A model generated the notes under the pieces. That model was not told where the DNA came from. It made no database searches and saw only the letters and a list, made by a program, of their open reading frames with translations. From NCBI RefSeq assembly GCF_041206865.1, contig NZ_JBGEDP010000001.1:3720001-3784000 (forward strand): DNA of 64,000 nt. Reading direction: 5' to 3'. Positions 53,117 to 63,080 of this stretch are shown piece by piece. Source of the DNA: Mycobacterium sp. HUMS_12744610 (GTDB taxonomy: Bacteria > Actinomycetota > Actinomycetes > Mycobacteriales > Mycobacteriaceae). A program made the position numbers and the translations under genes. Within the stretch, counting starts at the first letter, position 1; each line of letters opens with the position of its first letter.

Positions 53117-53932
53117 CTCCACGGCCAGCGCGAACTCGCGCTCGGCGAGGTCACGGGCGCCGGCGTCCAACCGACGCCAGCCCAGCGACGGCTCCACCAG
53201 TTGCAGTTCCAGAAGGCGCGGATCGTCGTGCCCGCCGACGACGTGGGCGCGCGCGTAGAGCAGCTCGCGTCGCGCGACGCCCGTCCGGGCCGCCGCGGCG
53301 GCCAGCGCGGCGGCGCCGACCGCCCAGATCTCCGGGTCGGGTTCGGCCTGGACCAGCCGGCGTTCCCGCATCGTGAACGCGTGCGACGGCGCGCCGCCGA
53401 GAAAGACCAGCACCGACTCGGGGGCCGCGTCACAGGCTTGCAGCAGCACGGCACGGCCCGCCCTGTGTAGTTCGCCCGCGTCCACCACGGCCGAGACGCG
53501 GTCGGCGCAGCGGCGGCTCCCGGTGCCGACTGCCGGGCCGAGGAAGACGTGCCCGCTGGGCGGCACCCGGATACGTTCCCCGGGCGCGAAGAACTCCCCC
53601 GGCACCGTCGGCACCCCCGCACGCGCCAGGTCGGCCAGATAGTGGCGGTCGGCGTTCCAGGCCACCACGGCGGGCGGGTTCAGCACGTTGGCCATGACGC
53701 TCATCCAGGCCAGAAAGTCCTCGAGCCGCTCGGCGTAGTCGGCGGTGGCACGCAGGATCACCAGGTCCGCCAGACCCGTTTCGGGGTCGTCCCAGGACAG
53801 CCAGCGTGCGTGCAGACCGCGGTGGCGCAGCGCAGCGACCAGCCCCGCGTCGTCGCCGTCGCCGGTGACGTGCCGCCGACAGCCCGCCAGCACGATGCGC
53901 GGATGGAAGAGGTCCGGCCGGGCGAGCTTCAT
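53075..53932 (-). CDS. ATP-grasp-like protein (Rv1455-like)
   Basis: 285 residues from ATG at 53932 (MKLARPDLFHPRIVLAGC). TATCAT stands 8 bases before this ATG, giving a leaderless promoter; a start at 53977 would lie in the divergent promoter. The N-terminal domain shows GDGDDAGLVAALRHRGLHARWLSWDDP, middle WNADRHYLADLARAGVPTVPG, C-terminal ELLYARAHVVGGHDDPRLLELQLVEPSLGW, an ATP-grasp layout with the metal-binding LELELxEP-type motif (here LELQLVEP). Suggests peptide-bond or ligase chemistry. Substrate unknown. Tail-to-tail overlap of 42 bases with ctaA. Confidence 0.8.
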   Translation of the reverse strand: MKLARPDLFHPRIVLAGCRRHVTGDGDDAGLVAALRHRGLHARWLSWDDPETGLADLVILRATADYAERLEDFLAWMSVMANVLNPPAVVAWNADRHYLADLARAGVPTVPGEFFAPGERIRVPPSGHVFLGPAVGTGSRRCADRVSAVVDAGELHRAGRAVLLQACDAAPESVLVFLGGAPSHAFTMRERRLVQAEPDPEIWAVGAAALAAAAARTGVARRELLYARAHVVGGHDDPRLLELQLVEPSLGWRRLDAGARDLAEREFALAVESACDRLGLGPLSH

Positions 53933-53951
53933 CTCCCGGCATGATAGGCCC

Positions 53952-54941
53952 ATGCACGCAATAGAAGTCGCCGACACAGGCGGCCCGGAGGTCCTGCGTT
54001 ACGTCGACACCCCACGGCCCAACCCGGGTCCCGGCGAGCTGCTGATCGAGGCTGAGGCCATCGGCGTGAACTACATCGACACCTACTTCCGCTCGGGCCA
54101 GTACCCGCGCGAGTTGCCGTTCATCCTCGGCCAGGAGATGTGCGGCACGGTCGTCGGCGCCGGCGAGGGGGTGGACGGTTTCAGCGACGGCGATCGGGTG
54201 GTCAGCGCCGCGGTGTCCGGGGGCTACGCCGAATACGCCACCGCACCGGCCGCGCTGACCGCGAAGGTGCCGGGCGGGGTGGCATCCGATGTGGCGGCCT
54301 CGGTGTTGCTGAAGGGCCTGACCGCCCATTACCTGCTGAAGTCGGTGTATCCCGTGCAAAGCGGCGACACCGTGCTGGTGCACGCGGGCGCCGGCGGGGT
54401 CGGGCTGCTCCTGACGCAGTGGGCGCGCCTGCTGGGCGCCCGGGTGATCACCACGGTCTCGACGCCGGAGAAGGAGCGGATGTCGAGGGACGCCGGAGCC
54501 GCCGAGGTGCTCTCCTATCCTGACGACGCCGCCGGATTCGGCCGGCGGATCCGCGAGCTGACGGGCGGCGCGGGGGTGGCGGCGGTCTACGACGGCGTGG
54601 GCGCGAGCACGTTCGACGCCAGCCTGGCCAGCCTGGCGGTGCGCGGCACCCTGGCGCTGTTCGGCGCCGCCAGCGGACCGGTTCCGCCCGTCGATCCGCA
54701 GCGGCTCAACGCGGCCGGGTCGGTGTACCTCACCCGCCCCTCGCTGGTCCACTTCATCCGCACCCGCGACGAGTTCGCCCGGCGGGCGACCGAACTGTTC
54801 GATGCGATCGGCAGCGGGGCCATCTCCGTGCAGGTCGGGGGCCGGTACCCCCTCGCCGAAGCGGCCCGCGCCCACCAGGATCTGCAGGGCCGCCGCACCG
54901 CGGGCTCTATCGTGCTACTGCCCTGGCCGCCATCGCGCTAG
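53952..54941 (+). CDS. qor: Quinone oxidoreductase Qor
   Basis: 329 residues from ATG at 53952. Zinc-independent medium-chain dehydrogenase: [30 protein letters not shown] motif [23 protein letters not shown], and [14 protein letters not shown]. Reduces quinones with NADPH. Divergent from the ATP-grasp-like gene by 19 bases, and its 3' end overlaps ctaB by 4 bases. Corresponds to Rv1454c; the CdaR-type regulator that follows in M. tuberculosis is missing here. Confidence 0.94.
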   Translation: MHAIEVADTGGPEVLRYVDTPRPNPGPGELLIEAEAIGVNYIDTYFRSGQYPRELPFILGQEMCGTVVGAGEGVDGFSDGDRVVSAAVSGGYAEYATAPAALTAKVPGGVASDVAASVLLKGLTAHYLLKSVYPVQSGDTVLVHAGAGGVGLLLTQWARLLGARVITTVSTPEKERMSRDAGAAEVLSYPDDAAGFGRRIRELTGGAGVAAVYDGVGASTFDASLASLAVRGTLALFGAASGPVPPVDPQRLNAAGSVYLTRPSLVHFIRTRDEFARRATELFDAIGSGAISVQVGGRYPLAEAARAHQDLQGRRTAGSIVLLPWPPSR

Positions 54942-55915
54942 AACAGCGTCGGCAGCGCGAGGGCCGAGTCGACCGCCAGCGCGCAGAACACCACCGCCAG
55001 GTAATTGTTGGACTGCAGGAACAGCCGCAGCGGTTTGACGGGCTGGCCGGCGCGGACCCCGGCGTACAGCTGGTGGGCCATCGCCAGGAACCACACCCCG
55101 GCGGCCACGGCCACCGCCGCGTACAGCCACCCCGCCGCCGGCGCCAGCGCCAGCGTCGTCAGCACCGTCAGCCAGGTGTAGATCAGGATCTGCTTGGTGA
55201 CCTGGCGCTCGGTCGCCACGGCCGGCAGCATCGGCACGCCGGCCGCCTTGTAGTCGTCCTTGTAGCGCATCGCCAGCGCCCAGGTGTGCGGCGGTGTCCA
55301 GAAGAAGATGATGGCGAACATCACCAGCGCCGGCCACGCGATGGTGCCGGTGACCGCCGACCACCCGATCATGACCGGCATGCAGCCGGCCGCGCCGCCC
55401 CACACGACGTTCTGCGACGTCCGCCGCTTGAGCAGCAGCGTGTAGACGAACACATAGAACGCGATCGTGGCGACGGCCAGCAGCCCCGACAGCAGGTTGG
55501 TGGTCAACCACAGCCAGAAGAACGAGCCCACGCTCAGCACCAGCCCGAACACCAGGGCGTTTCGCGTGGGCACCGCGGCCCGCGCCAGGGGCCGGCGCGC
55601 GGTCCGCTTCATCACCTTGTCGATGTCCGCGTCGGCGACGCAGTTGAGCGTGTTGGCGCCCCCGGCCGCCAGCATCCCCCCGAACAGTGTGTTGAGGATC
55701 AACAGCGGGTTCACGGTGCCGCGCGCGGCGAGCAGCATCGCGGGAATCGCGGTGACCAGCAGCAGTTCGATGACCCGCGGCTTGGTCAGCGCCAGGTACG
55801 CCAGCAGCGTGGCCATGACCCGGTTCCGCGCCGGGCCCTTCGACGGCTCGGACGACGGCCCGGGCCGGGCGGTCTCGGCTTTTCGGCTCGGCGCGACGCG
55901 CCCGCGAACGCTCAC
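54938..55915 (-). CDS. ctaB: Heme O synthase (protoheme IX farnesyltransferase) CtaB
   Basis: 325 residues from GTG at 55915 ([12 protein letters not shown]), preceded by GAGGAG; an upstream ATG at 55951 would add 12. UbiA-family farnesyltransferase with about 8-9 TM helices, first Asp-rich motif in [21 protein letters not shown] and the second in [15 protein letters not shown]. Makes heme O, the substrate of CtaA, for cytochrome oxidase. Divergent from tkt with 260 bases between. Corresponds to Rv1451; no PE_PGRS genes flank it here. Confidence 0.95.
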   Translation of the reverse strand: MSVRGRVAPSRKAETARPGPSSEPSKGPARNRVMATLLAYLALTKPRVIELLLVTAIPAMLLAARGTVNPLLILNTLFGGMLAAGGANTLNCVADADIDKVMKRTARRPLARAAVPTRNALVFGLVLSVGSFFWLWLTTNLLSGLLAVATIAFYVFVYTLLLKRRTSQNVVWGGAAGCMPVMIGWSAVTGTIAWPALVMFAIIFFWTPPHTWALAMRYKDDYKAAGVPMLPAVATERQVTKQILIYTWLTVLTTLALAPAAGWLYAAVAVAAGVWFLAMAHQLYAGVRAGQPVKPLRLFLQSNNYLAVVFCALAVDSALALPTLF

Positions 55916-56175
55916 GCAATAACTCCTCGGGTTCCCAGCGGCGCGCAGCATCTACTACAGACGATGGTAGACCGCACACCCTGGGTGGCGAGCCCGCAGG
56001 GTCCCTTCACTGATGTTTCTCCCTCGATTGCGGGACTGGTTGCACCGCGCGTTCGGCCGGCGCGTAATTTTCACAACGCCCGGCCGTGGGTACCCCAAAA
56101 TCTTGCACTGCAAGAGCCGCCGCTCCCGCACTAGGGTTGAGATTGATCAGCTCGATGACCCCAAGGACTGAGTCT
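55916..56175. promoter_or_regulatory. Divergent region ctaB / pentose-phosphate operon
   Basis: 260 bases, no coding frame seen. CTTGCACTGCAAG at 56102-56114 is a perfect 6-bp inverted repeat around one base. TAGGGT at 56132-56137 could be the -10 of the operon promoter, and AAGGA at 56162-56166 is the tkt ribosome site. The part near ctaB is GC-rich with GAGGAG at its ribosome site. Confidence 0.45.
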
Positions 56176-58275
56176 GTGACAACACTCGAAGAGATCTCTG
56201 CGCTGACCCAACCACACCATCCCGATGACTGGGCCGAGATCGACTCGGTCGCCGTCGACACCGCGCGGGTGCTGGCCGCCGATGCGGTCCAGAAGGTCGG
56301 CAACGGCCACCCCGGGACGGCGATGAGCCTGGCGCCCCTGGCCTACACGCTGTTCCAGCGGGTGATGCGGCACGACCCCAGCGACACCAACTGGCTGGGC
56401 CGCGACCGGTTCATCCTGTCCTGCGGACACAGCAGCCTGACCCTCTACATCCAGCTCTATCTGGGCGGCTTCGGGCTGGAACTCTCCGACATCGAGTCGC
56501 TGCGCACCTGGGGGTCCAAGACCCCGGGGCACCCTGAGTTCCGGCACACCCGGGGCGTGGAGATCACCACCGGCCCGCTCGGCCAGGGGCTGGCCTCGGC
56601 GGTCGGGATGGCGATGGCGGCCCGCTACGAGCGTGGCCTGTTCGACCCCGACGCCGAACCGGGCACCAGCCCGTTCGACCACTTCATCTACGTGATCGCC
56701 TCCGACGGGGACATCGAGGAGGGCGTCACCTCGGAGGCGTCGTCGCTGGCGGCCGTGCAGCAGCTGGGCAACCTGATCGTGTTCTACGACCACAACCAGA
56801 TCTCGATCGAGGACGACACCGACATCGCGATGTGCGAGGACACCGCGGCCCGTTATCGCGCCTACGGCTGGCACGTCCAAGAGGTGGAGGGCGGCGAGAA
56901 CGTCGTCGCCATCGAGGAGGCCATCGCCAACGCGAAAGCCGTCACCGACCGGCCGTCGTTCATCTCGCTGCGCACCATCATCGGCTACCCCGCCCCCAAC
57001 CTGATGAACACCGGCAAGGCGCACGGCGCCGCCCTCGGCGACGAGGAGGTGGCGGCCGTCAAGGAGGCCCTCGGCTTCGACCCGAACAAGAAGTTCGAGG
57101 TGCGCGAGGACGTCATCACCCACACCCGCGGGCTGGTGGGCCGGGGCAAGGAGGCGCACGAACGCTGGCAGGCCGACTTCGAGGCCTGGGCCCAGCGCGA
57201 GCCGGACCGCAAGGCGCTGCTGGACCGACTCACCGCCGGGCAACTGCCCGACGGCTGGGACGCCGACCTGCCGCACTGGGAGACCGGCGGCGACGCGGTG
57301 GCCACCCGTAAGGCGTCCGGGGCGGTGCTGTCGGCCGTGGGTCCCAAACTGCCCGAGTTGTGGGGCGGTTCGGCCGACCTGGCCGGGAGCAACGACACTA
57401 CCATGAAGGGCGCCACTTCCTTTGGCCCGCCGGCGATTTCGACCAAGGAGTACACCGCCGGCTGGTACGGCCGCACGCTGCACTTCGGCGTTCGCGAGCA
57501 CGCGATGGGCGCCATCCTGTCCGGGATCGTGCTGCACGGCCCGACGCGGGCCTACGGCGGCACCTTCCTGCAGTTCTCCGACTACATGCGCCCGGCGGTG
57601 CGGCTCGCCGCGCTGATGGACATCGACACCATCTACGTGTGGACCCACGACTCGATCGGGCTCGGCGAGGACGGGCCGACCCACCAGCCGATCGAGCACC
57701 TGGCTGCACTGCGGGCGATCCCCCGGCTGTCGGTGGTGCGGCCCGCCGACGCCAACGAGACGGCCTACGCGTGGCGCTCGATCCTGGCCCGCGGCAACGG
57801 CAGCGGACCGGTGGGCCTGATCCTGACCCGCCAGGGCGTGCCGGTGCTCGAGGGCACCAGCCCGGAGGGCGTCGCCCGCGGCGGCTACGTCCTGGGCGAC
57901 GACGGCGCCGAGGACGGCGAGGAGCCCGACGTCGTGCTGATCGCCACCGGCTCCGAGGTCCAGCTCGCCGTCGCGGCCCAGAAGTTGTTGGCGGACAAGG
58001 ACATCGTCGCGCGGGTAGTCTCGATGCCGTGCGTGGAGTGGTTCGAGTCGCAACCCTCGGATTACCGCGACAGCGTGCTGCCGCCGTCCGTGTCGGCGCG
58101 GGTGGCCGTCGAGGCCGGCATCGCGCAGAGCTGGCACAAGCTGGTCGGCGACACCGGCAAGATCGTCTCGATCGAACACTACGGCGAGTCCGCCGATTAC
58201 AAGACTTTGTTCCGTGAGTTCGGCTTCACCGCTGAGGCCGTCGCCGCCGCCGCGGAACAGGTAGTCGACAACTGA
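56176..58275 (+). CDS. tkt: Transketolase
   Basis: 699 residues from GTG at 56176, matching family length (about 700). Thiamin-pyrophosphate enzyme of the pentose phosphate pathway. N-terminal GNGHPGTAMSLAPLAYTLF, TPP motif ASDGDIEEGVTSEASS..., central HDSIGLGEDGPTHQPIEHL and EHAMGAILSGI. First gene of the tkt-tal-zwf-opcA-pgl operon, each following by overlap or a few bases. Upstream in-frame ATG at 56086 is rejected because AAGGA precedes 56176. Confidence 0.97.
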   Translation: MTTLEEISALTQPHHPDDWAEIDSVAVDTARVLAADAVQKVGNGHPGTAMSLAPLAYTLFQRVMRHDPSDTNWLGRDRFILSCGHSSLTLYIQLYLGGFGLELSDIESLRTWGSKTPGHPEFRHTRGVEITTGPLGQGLASAVGMAMAARYERGLFDPDAEPGTSPFDHFIYVIASDGDIEEGVTSEASSLAAVQQLGNLIVFYDHNQISIEDDTDIAMCEDTAARYRAYGWHVQEVEGGENVVAIEEAIANAKAVTDRPSFISLRTIIGYPAPNLMNTGKAHGAALGDEEVAAVKEALGFDPNKKFEVREDVITHTRGLVGRGKEAHERWQADFEAWAQREPDRKALLDRLTAGQLPDGWDADLPHWETGGDAVATRKASGAVLSAVGPKLPELWGGSADLAGSNDTTMKGATSFGPPAISTKEYTAGWYGRTLHFGVREHAMGAILSGIVLHGPTRAYGGTFLQFSDYMRPAVRLAALMDIDTIYVWTHDSIGLGEDGPTHQPIEHLAALRAIPRLSVVRPADANETAYAWRSILARGNGSGPVGLILTRQGVPVLEGTSPEGVARGGYVLGDDGAEDGEEPDVVLIATGSEVQLAVAAQKLLADKDIVARVVSMPCVEWFESQPSDYRDSVLPPSVSARVAVEAGIAQSWHKLVGDTGKIVSIEHYGESADYKTLFREFGFTAEAVAAAAEQVVDN

Positions 58276-58290
58276 GAAAGGGCGATTCCC

Positions 58291-59412
58291 ATGACCACTC
58301 AGAACCCGAACCTCGCGGCGCTGTCCGCCGCCGGCGTATCCGTCTGGCTCGATGACCTCTCGCGGGACCGGCTGCAGTCGGGCAACCTGCAGGAGCTGAT
58401 CGACACCAAGAGTGTCGTCGGCGTGACCACCAACCCGTCGATCTTCCAGAAGGCGCTGGCCGAGGGCGACGCCTACGACGGCCAGATCGCCGAGCTGGCC
58501 GAACGCGGCGCCGACGTGGACGCCACGATCCGCACCGTCACCACCGACGACGTGCGCAACGCCTGCGACGTGTTCACTCCGCTGTGGGAAGCCACCCGGG
58601 GCGTCGACGGCCGGGTGTCGATCGAGGTCGACCCGCGGCTGGCCAACGAGACGGACAAGACCATCGCGCAGGCCGTCGAGCTGTGGAAGATCGTCGACCG
58701 CCCGAACCTGCTCATCAAGATCCCCGCCACCAAGGCCGGCCTGCCGGCCATCACCGCCACGCTGGCGGAAGGAATCTCGGTCAACGTCACGCTGATCTTC
58801 TCCGTCGAACGGCACCGCGAGGTCATGGACGCGTATCTGACCGGGCTGGAGAAGGCCCGCGAAGCCGGCCACGACCTGTCCAAGATCCATTCCGTGGCGT
58901 CGTTTTTCGTGTCCCGTGTGGACACCGAGATCGACAAGAGGCTGGACAAGATCGGCTCCGAGCAGGCGCTGGCGCTGCGCGGCAAGGCCGGGGTCGCCAA
59001 CGCCCGGCTGGCCTACGCGGCCTACCAGGAGGTCTTCGAGGGCGGCGAGCGCTATGGGGCGCTCAAGTCCGCCGGCGCCCGCGTGCAGCGCCCATTGTGG
59101 GCGTCCACCGGTGTGAAGAACCCCGCCTACCCCGATACCCTCTACGTGACCGAACTGGTGGCGCCGAACACGGTGAACACCATGCCGGAACCCACGATCG
59201 ACGCCGTCGCCGACCACGGAGAGGTCAAGGGCGACACGGTCAGCGGCACCGCCGCGGCCGCCCAGCAGGTGTTCGACGACCTGGAGCAGGTCGGCATCGA
59301 CCTGACCGACGTGTTCGCGGTCCTGGAGAACGAAGGGGTCGAGAAGTTCGTGGACTCCTGGAACCAGCTACTCGACGAGACGCAGAAACAACTGGGTTCC
59401 GCCGACAAATGA
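58291..59412 (+). CDS. tal: Transaldolase
   Basis: 373 residues. Schiff-base lysine in [16 protein letters not shown]-terminal [19 protein letters not shown] and NPSIFQKAL, and [15 protein letters not shown]. This long actinobacterial transaldolase type (transaldolase 3) transfers dihydroxyacetone units. It follows tkt by 15 bases with AGAAAGGG upstream and its stop overlaps the zwf start. Confidence 0.97.
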   Translation: MTTQNPNLAALSAAGVSVWLDDLSRDRLQSGNLQELIDTKSVVGVTTNPSIFQKALAEGDAYDGQIAELAERGADVDATIRTVTTDDVRNACDVFTPLWEATRGVDGRVSIEVDPRLANETDKTIAQAVELWKIVDRPNLLIKIPATKAGLPAITATLAEGISVNVTLIFSVERHREVMDAYLTGLEKAREAGHDLSKIHSVASFFVSRVDTEIDKRLDKIGSEQALALRGKAGVANARLAYAAYQEVFEGGERYGALKSAGARVQRPLWASTGVKNPAYPDTLYVTELVAPNTVNTMPEPTIDAVADHGEVKGDTVSGTAAAAQQVFDDLEQVGIDLTDVFAVLENEGVEKFVDSWNQLLDETQKQLGSADK

Positions 59413-60953
59413 GCCGTGGCGCCGAGGCCGCACAGTGGCGTAATCCGTTACGGGACCCCAACGACAAACGTCTGCCCAGGATCGCGGGTCCGTGCGCCAT
59501 GGTGCTGTTCGGCGTCACCGGGGACCTGGCCCACAAGAAGGTCGTGCCGGCCATCTACGACCTGGCCAACCGTGGCCTGCTGCCCCCGACCTTCTCGCTG
59601 GTGGGCTTCGCCCGCCGCAACTGGGACCACGACGATTTCGCGCAGGTGGTCCACGACTCGGTCAAGCAGCACTGCCGCACCCCATTCCGTCAGTCGATAT
59701 GGGAGCGGCTGGCCGATGGATTGCGTTTCGTGCGAGGCGAATTCGACGACGCCGTCGCCTTCGGGCGACTGGCCGTCACGCTGGAGAAGCTCGACGTCGA
59801 ACGCGGCATCGGCGGCAACCACGCCTTCTACCTGGCGATCCCGCCCAAATCCTTCCCCGTGGTCTGTGACCAGCTGCGCAAGTCCGGGCTGGCCAACGCC
59901 CAGGACGGCAGCTGGAGCCGGGTGGTCATCGAGAAGCCCTTCGGCCACGACCTGCACAGCGCGCAGGAACTCAACCACGTGGTCAACGCAGTATTCCCGG
60001 AGGAGTCGGTGTTCCGCATCGACCACTACCTGGGCAAGGAGACGGTGCAGAACATCCTGGCGCTGCGGTTCGCCAACCAGCTGTGGGACCCCGTCTGGAA
60101 CTCCCACTACGTCGACCACGTTCAGATCACCATGGCCGAGGACATCGGGCTGGGCGGGCGCGCCGGCTACTACGACGGCATCGGTGCCGCCCGCGACGTC
60201 ATCCAGAACCACCTGATGCAGCTGCTGGCGCTGACCGCGATGGAGGAGCCGGTCAGCTTCAACCCGGTGGCGCTGCAGGCCGAGAAGATCAAGGTGCTCT
60301 CGGCGACCCAGCTCGCGCAGCCGCTGAACGAGACGAGCAGCCGCGGCCAGTACGCGGCGGGCTGGCAGGGCGGCGAGCAGGTGGTCGGGCTGCTCGACGA
60401 GGAGGGCTTCTCCGCGGACTCCACCACCGAGACGTTCGCCGCGATCACCCTCGAGGTCGACACCCGCCGCTGGGCCGGTGTGCCGTTCTACCTGCGCACC
60501 GGAAAACGCCTGGGCCGCAGGGTGACCGAGATCGCTCTCGTGTTCAAGCGCGCCCCGCACCTGCCGTTCGACGCGACCATGACCGACGAACTGGGCACCA
60601 ACGCCATGGTGATCCGGGTCCAGCCCGACGAGGGCATCACCCTGCGGTTCGGTTCCAAGGTGCCGGGCAGCGCGATGGAAGTGCGCGACGTCAACATGGA
60701 CTTCTCCTACGGCTCGGCCTTCGCGGAGGATTCACCCGAGGCCTACGAGCGGCTGATCCTGGACGTCCTGCTGGGTGAGCCGTCCCTGTTCCCGGTGAAC
60801 GACGAGGTCGAACTGGCTTGGCGCATCCTCGATCCCGTGCTGGACTATTGGGCCACCCACGGCAAGCCCGACCCGTACGAGGCGGGCACCTGGGGCCCGG
60901 AGTCGGCGTTCGAGATGCTGCGCCGAACCGGCCGGGAATGGCGGCGGCCATGA
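59409..60953 (+). CDS. zwf: Glucose-6-phosphate dehydrogenase
   Basis: 514 residues from ATG at 59409 inside the tal stop. NADP-binding [12 protein letters not shown] at about 33-44, active-site [13 protein letters not shown], and IEKPFGHDL. First step of the oxidative pentose phosphate branch. Same length as Zwf2 of M. tuberculosis (Rv1447c). opcA follows after 49 bases and its product is required for full activity in related bacteria. Confidence 0.97.
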   Translation: MSRGAEAAQWRNPLRDPNDKRLPRIAGPCAMVLFGVTGDLAHKKVVPAIYDLANRGLLPPTFSLVGFARRNWDHDDFAQVVHDSVKQHCRTPFRQSIWERLADGLRFVRGEFDDAVAFGRLAVTLEKLDVERGIGGNHAFYLAIPPKSFPVVCDQLRKSGLANAQDGSWSRVVIEKPFGHDLHSAQELNHVVNAVFPEESVFRIDHYLGKETVQNILALRFANQLWDPVWNSHYVDHVQITMAEDIGLGGRAGYYDGIGAARDVIQNHLMQLLALTAMEEPVSFNPVALQAEKIKVLSATQLAQPLNETSSRGQYAAGWQGGEQVVGLLDEEGFSADSTTETFAAITLEVDTRRWAGVPFYLRTGKRLGRRVTEIALVFKRAPHLPFDATMTDELGTNAMVIRVQPDEGITLRFGSKVPGSAMEVRDVNMDFSYGSAFAEDSPEAYERLILDVLLGEPSLFPVNDEVELAWRILDPVLDYWATHGKPDPYEAGTWGPESAFEMLRRTGREWRRP

Positions 60954-61002
60954 TTCGCGCCGACGACGATGCAGAGCGCAGCGATGCTGAGGAGTGGCGC
61001 AG

Positions 61003-61914
61003 ATGATTGTCGACCTGCTCGACACCAGCACCAACGCGGTCAACAAGAAACTCGACGAGCTGCGCGAGCAGGTCGGCGCCGTGACGATGGGCCGGGTCGG
61101 AACCCTGATCATCGCCTCGGAGAACGAGGCCCTGCTCGAGGAGTGCATCGAGGCCGCGAACGACGCCAGCCACGAACACCCGATGCGGGTGCTCGTGGTG
61201 ATGACCGGCGACGCCGAGGCCTCCGGCGCCCGGCTGGACGCCCAGCTGCGCGCCGGAGGCGACTCCACCGCCGGCGAAACGGTGGTGCTGCGGCTGTCCG
61301 GACCGCTGGCGCGCCACGCCGACAGTGTCGTCATCCCGTTCCTGCTGCCCGACATCCCGGTGGTGGTGTGGTGGCCCGACATCGCGCCGGCGGTGCCTGC
61401 CCGGGATCCGTTGGGTAAGTTGGCGATCCGTCGCATCACCGACGCCACCAACGGGCAGGACCCCCTCTCTGCGATCAAGAGCCGGCTGCCCGGCTACACC
61501 GCCGGCGACACCGACCTGGCGTGGGCCCGCATCACCTATTGGCGGGCGCTGCTGACCTCGGCCCTCGACCAGCCGCCGTACGAGCCGATCGAGTCAGCCC
61601 TGGTCTCGGGTCTGCGCACCGAACCCGCGCTCGACCTCCTGGCGGGGTGGCTGGCCAGCCGGATCGAAGGGCCGGTGCGCCGGGTCGTCGGCGACCTCAA
61701 GGTCGAGTTGCAGCGCCCGACCGAGACCATCACCCTGAGCCGTCCCCAGGAGGGCACGACGGCCACCCTGAGCCGGACCGGACGCCCGGATGCCCTGGTT
61801 CCGTTGGCGCGCCGGGAAACCCGCGAGTGCCTCGCCGAGGACATGCGCCGGCTGGACCCCGACGAAATCTATTTCGCCGCGTTGGAGGGAATAGGCAAGG
61901 TGCAGTACGCATGA
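61003..61914 (+). CDS. opcA: OpcA, glucose-6-phosphate dehydrogenase assembly protein
   Basis: 303 residues from ATG at 61003, with GAGGAG upstream; the frame opens 9 bases earlier. Two-domain OpcA family: [23 protein letters not shown] and [24 protein letters not shown]. OpcA binds and activates G6PDH as a redox-responsive subunit in actinobacteria and cyanobacteria. Its stop overlaps the pgl start. Confidence 0.95.
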   Translation: MIVDLLDTSTNAVNKKLDELREQVGAVTMGRVGTLIIASENEALLEECIEAANDASHEHPMRVLVVMTGDAEASGARLDAQLRAGGDSTAGETVVLRLSGPLARHADSVVIPFLLPDIPVVVWWPDIAPAVPARDPLGKLAIRRITDATNGQDPLSAIKSRLPGYTAGDTDLAWARITYWRALLTSALDQPPYEPIESALVSGLRTEPALDLLAGWLASRIEGPVRRVVGDLKVELQRPTETITLSRPQEGTTATLSRTGRPDALVPLARRETRECLAEDMRRLDPDEIYFAALEGIGKVQYA

Positions 61915-62654
61915 ATACCGTGGTCGAGGTTTTCCCGCAGACCCAGGAGTTGCTCGAGGCCGCCGTCAGCCGGCTCGTCGACTCCGTCCAGAGCGCCATG
62001 ATGGCCCGGGGACGGGCCATGCTGGTGCTCACCGGCGGCAGCAACGGCATCGACCTGCTGCGGCGGCTCGGCCGGGAAGCGGACCGGATAGACTGGACCA
62101 ACGTGCACCTGTTCTGGGGCGACGAACGCTACGTGCCCGAAAGCGACGACGAGCGCAACGACAAACAGGCGCGCGAGGCGCTGCTCGACCACATCGAAAT
62201 CCCTTGCAGCAACATACATCCCATGCCGGCTAGCGACGGGGAGTTCGGCGATGACATAGCCGCCGCGGCGCTCGCCTACGAGCAGTTGCTGGCGGCCAAC
62301 GCCGCACCCGGGCAGCCGGTGCCCAACTTCGACGTCCACCTGCTGGGCATGGGGCCCGAGGGCCACGTCAACTCGCTGTTCCCGGAGACCCCGGCGGTGC
62401 GCGAAACCACCCGCATGGTGGTCCCGGTCGACAACTCCCCCAAACCCCCGCCGCAACGAATCACCTTGACCCTGCCCGCGGTTCAGCGCTCCCGTGAGGT
62501 CTGGCTGATCGTCTCCGGGGAGGCCAAGGCAGATGCGGTGGCCGCCGCCGTCGGCGGCGCCCCGCCCGCCTCGGTCCCGGCCGCCGGGGCCGTCGGCCTC
62601 GAAACCACCCTGTGGTTGCTCGACGAGGCGGCCGCGTCCAAACTTCCGGGCTGA
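61911..62654 (+). CDS. pgl: 6-phosphogluconolactonase
   Basis: 247 residues from ATG at 61911. Pgl/DevB family: [33 protein letters not shown] and [18 protein letters not shown]. Hydrolyses 6-phosphogluconolactone, completing the oxidative branch after zwf. Overlaps the opcA stop by 4 bases. Last gene of the operon. Confidence 0.96.
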   Translation: MNTVVEVFPQTQELLEAAVSRLVDSVQSAMMARGRAMLVLTGGSNGIDLLRRLGREADRIDWTNVHLFWGDERYVPESDDERNDKQAREALLDHIEIPCSNIHPMPASDGEFGDDIAAAALAYEQLLAANAAPGQPVPNFDVHLLGMGPEGHVNSLFPETPAVRETTRMVVPVDNSPKPPPQRITLTLPAVQRSREVWLIVSGEAKADAVAAAVGGAPPASVPAAGAVGLETTLWLLDEAAASKLPG

Positions 62655-62679
62655 CCGCGGACGACGGATAATCACCGTC

Positions 62680-63072
62680 ATGGCAGACAAAACGGTTCGC
62701 GGCGGGCCCCCGGAGCGAAACCGGATCAAGACGCTCACCCAGGCGGCGCTCAACGCCGACAAGACGGTGGAGCAGGTCGGAGACGTCCTCGACAGCCTGA
62801 ACAGGACCATGACGGAGCTCAGTAGCTCACTGTCGGCGCTGAACGCCACCGTCGAACGCATGGAAAACGGCCTGGACCATCTGGACGGCACGCTGTCCAG
62901 CCTCGACGACCTGGCCAAGCGGCTGCTCGGGCTGGTCGAACCCGTGGAGGCGATCGTCGACCGGATCGACGACATGGTCAAAGTCGGCGAGACGCTGATC
63001 TCGCCCCTGTCGGTCACCGAGCACGCGGTGCGCGGCGTACTGGACCGGCTGCGCAACCGGACGGTGCGCTAG
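62680..63072 (+). CDS. Small helical protein (Rv1444c-like)
   Basis: 130 residues from ATG at 62680. GATAAT at 62667-62672 is 7 bases before the ATG, so it has its own leaderless promoter. Almost all helical: VEQVGDVLDSLNRTMTELSSSLSALNATVERMENGL is a heptad-like coiled coil, followed by LDHLDGTLSSLDDLAKRLLGLVEPVEAIVDRIDD. No known domain. Corresponds to Rv1444c beside pgl. It may be a scaffold or phasin-like protein; function unknown. Confidence 0.82.
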   Translation: MADKTVRGGPPERNRIKTLTQAALNADKTVEQVGDVLDSLNRTMTELSSSLSALNATVERMENGLDHLDGTLSSLDDLAKRLLGLVEPVEAIVDRIDDMVKVGETLISPLSVTEHAVRGVLDRLRNRTVR

Positions 63073-63080
63073 CCGACGCG

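Noticed and set aside
56102..56137. Sigma-70 -35 box TTGCAC paired with TAGGGT
   Set aside because: The spacer would be 23 bases, too long for a normal promoter, so TTGCAC was treated as part of the inverted repeat only.
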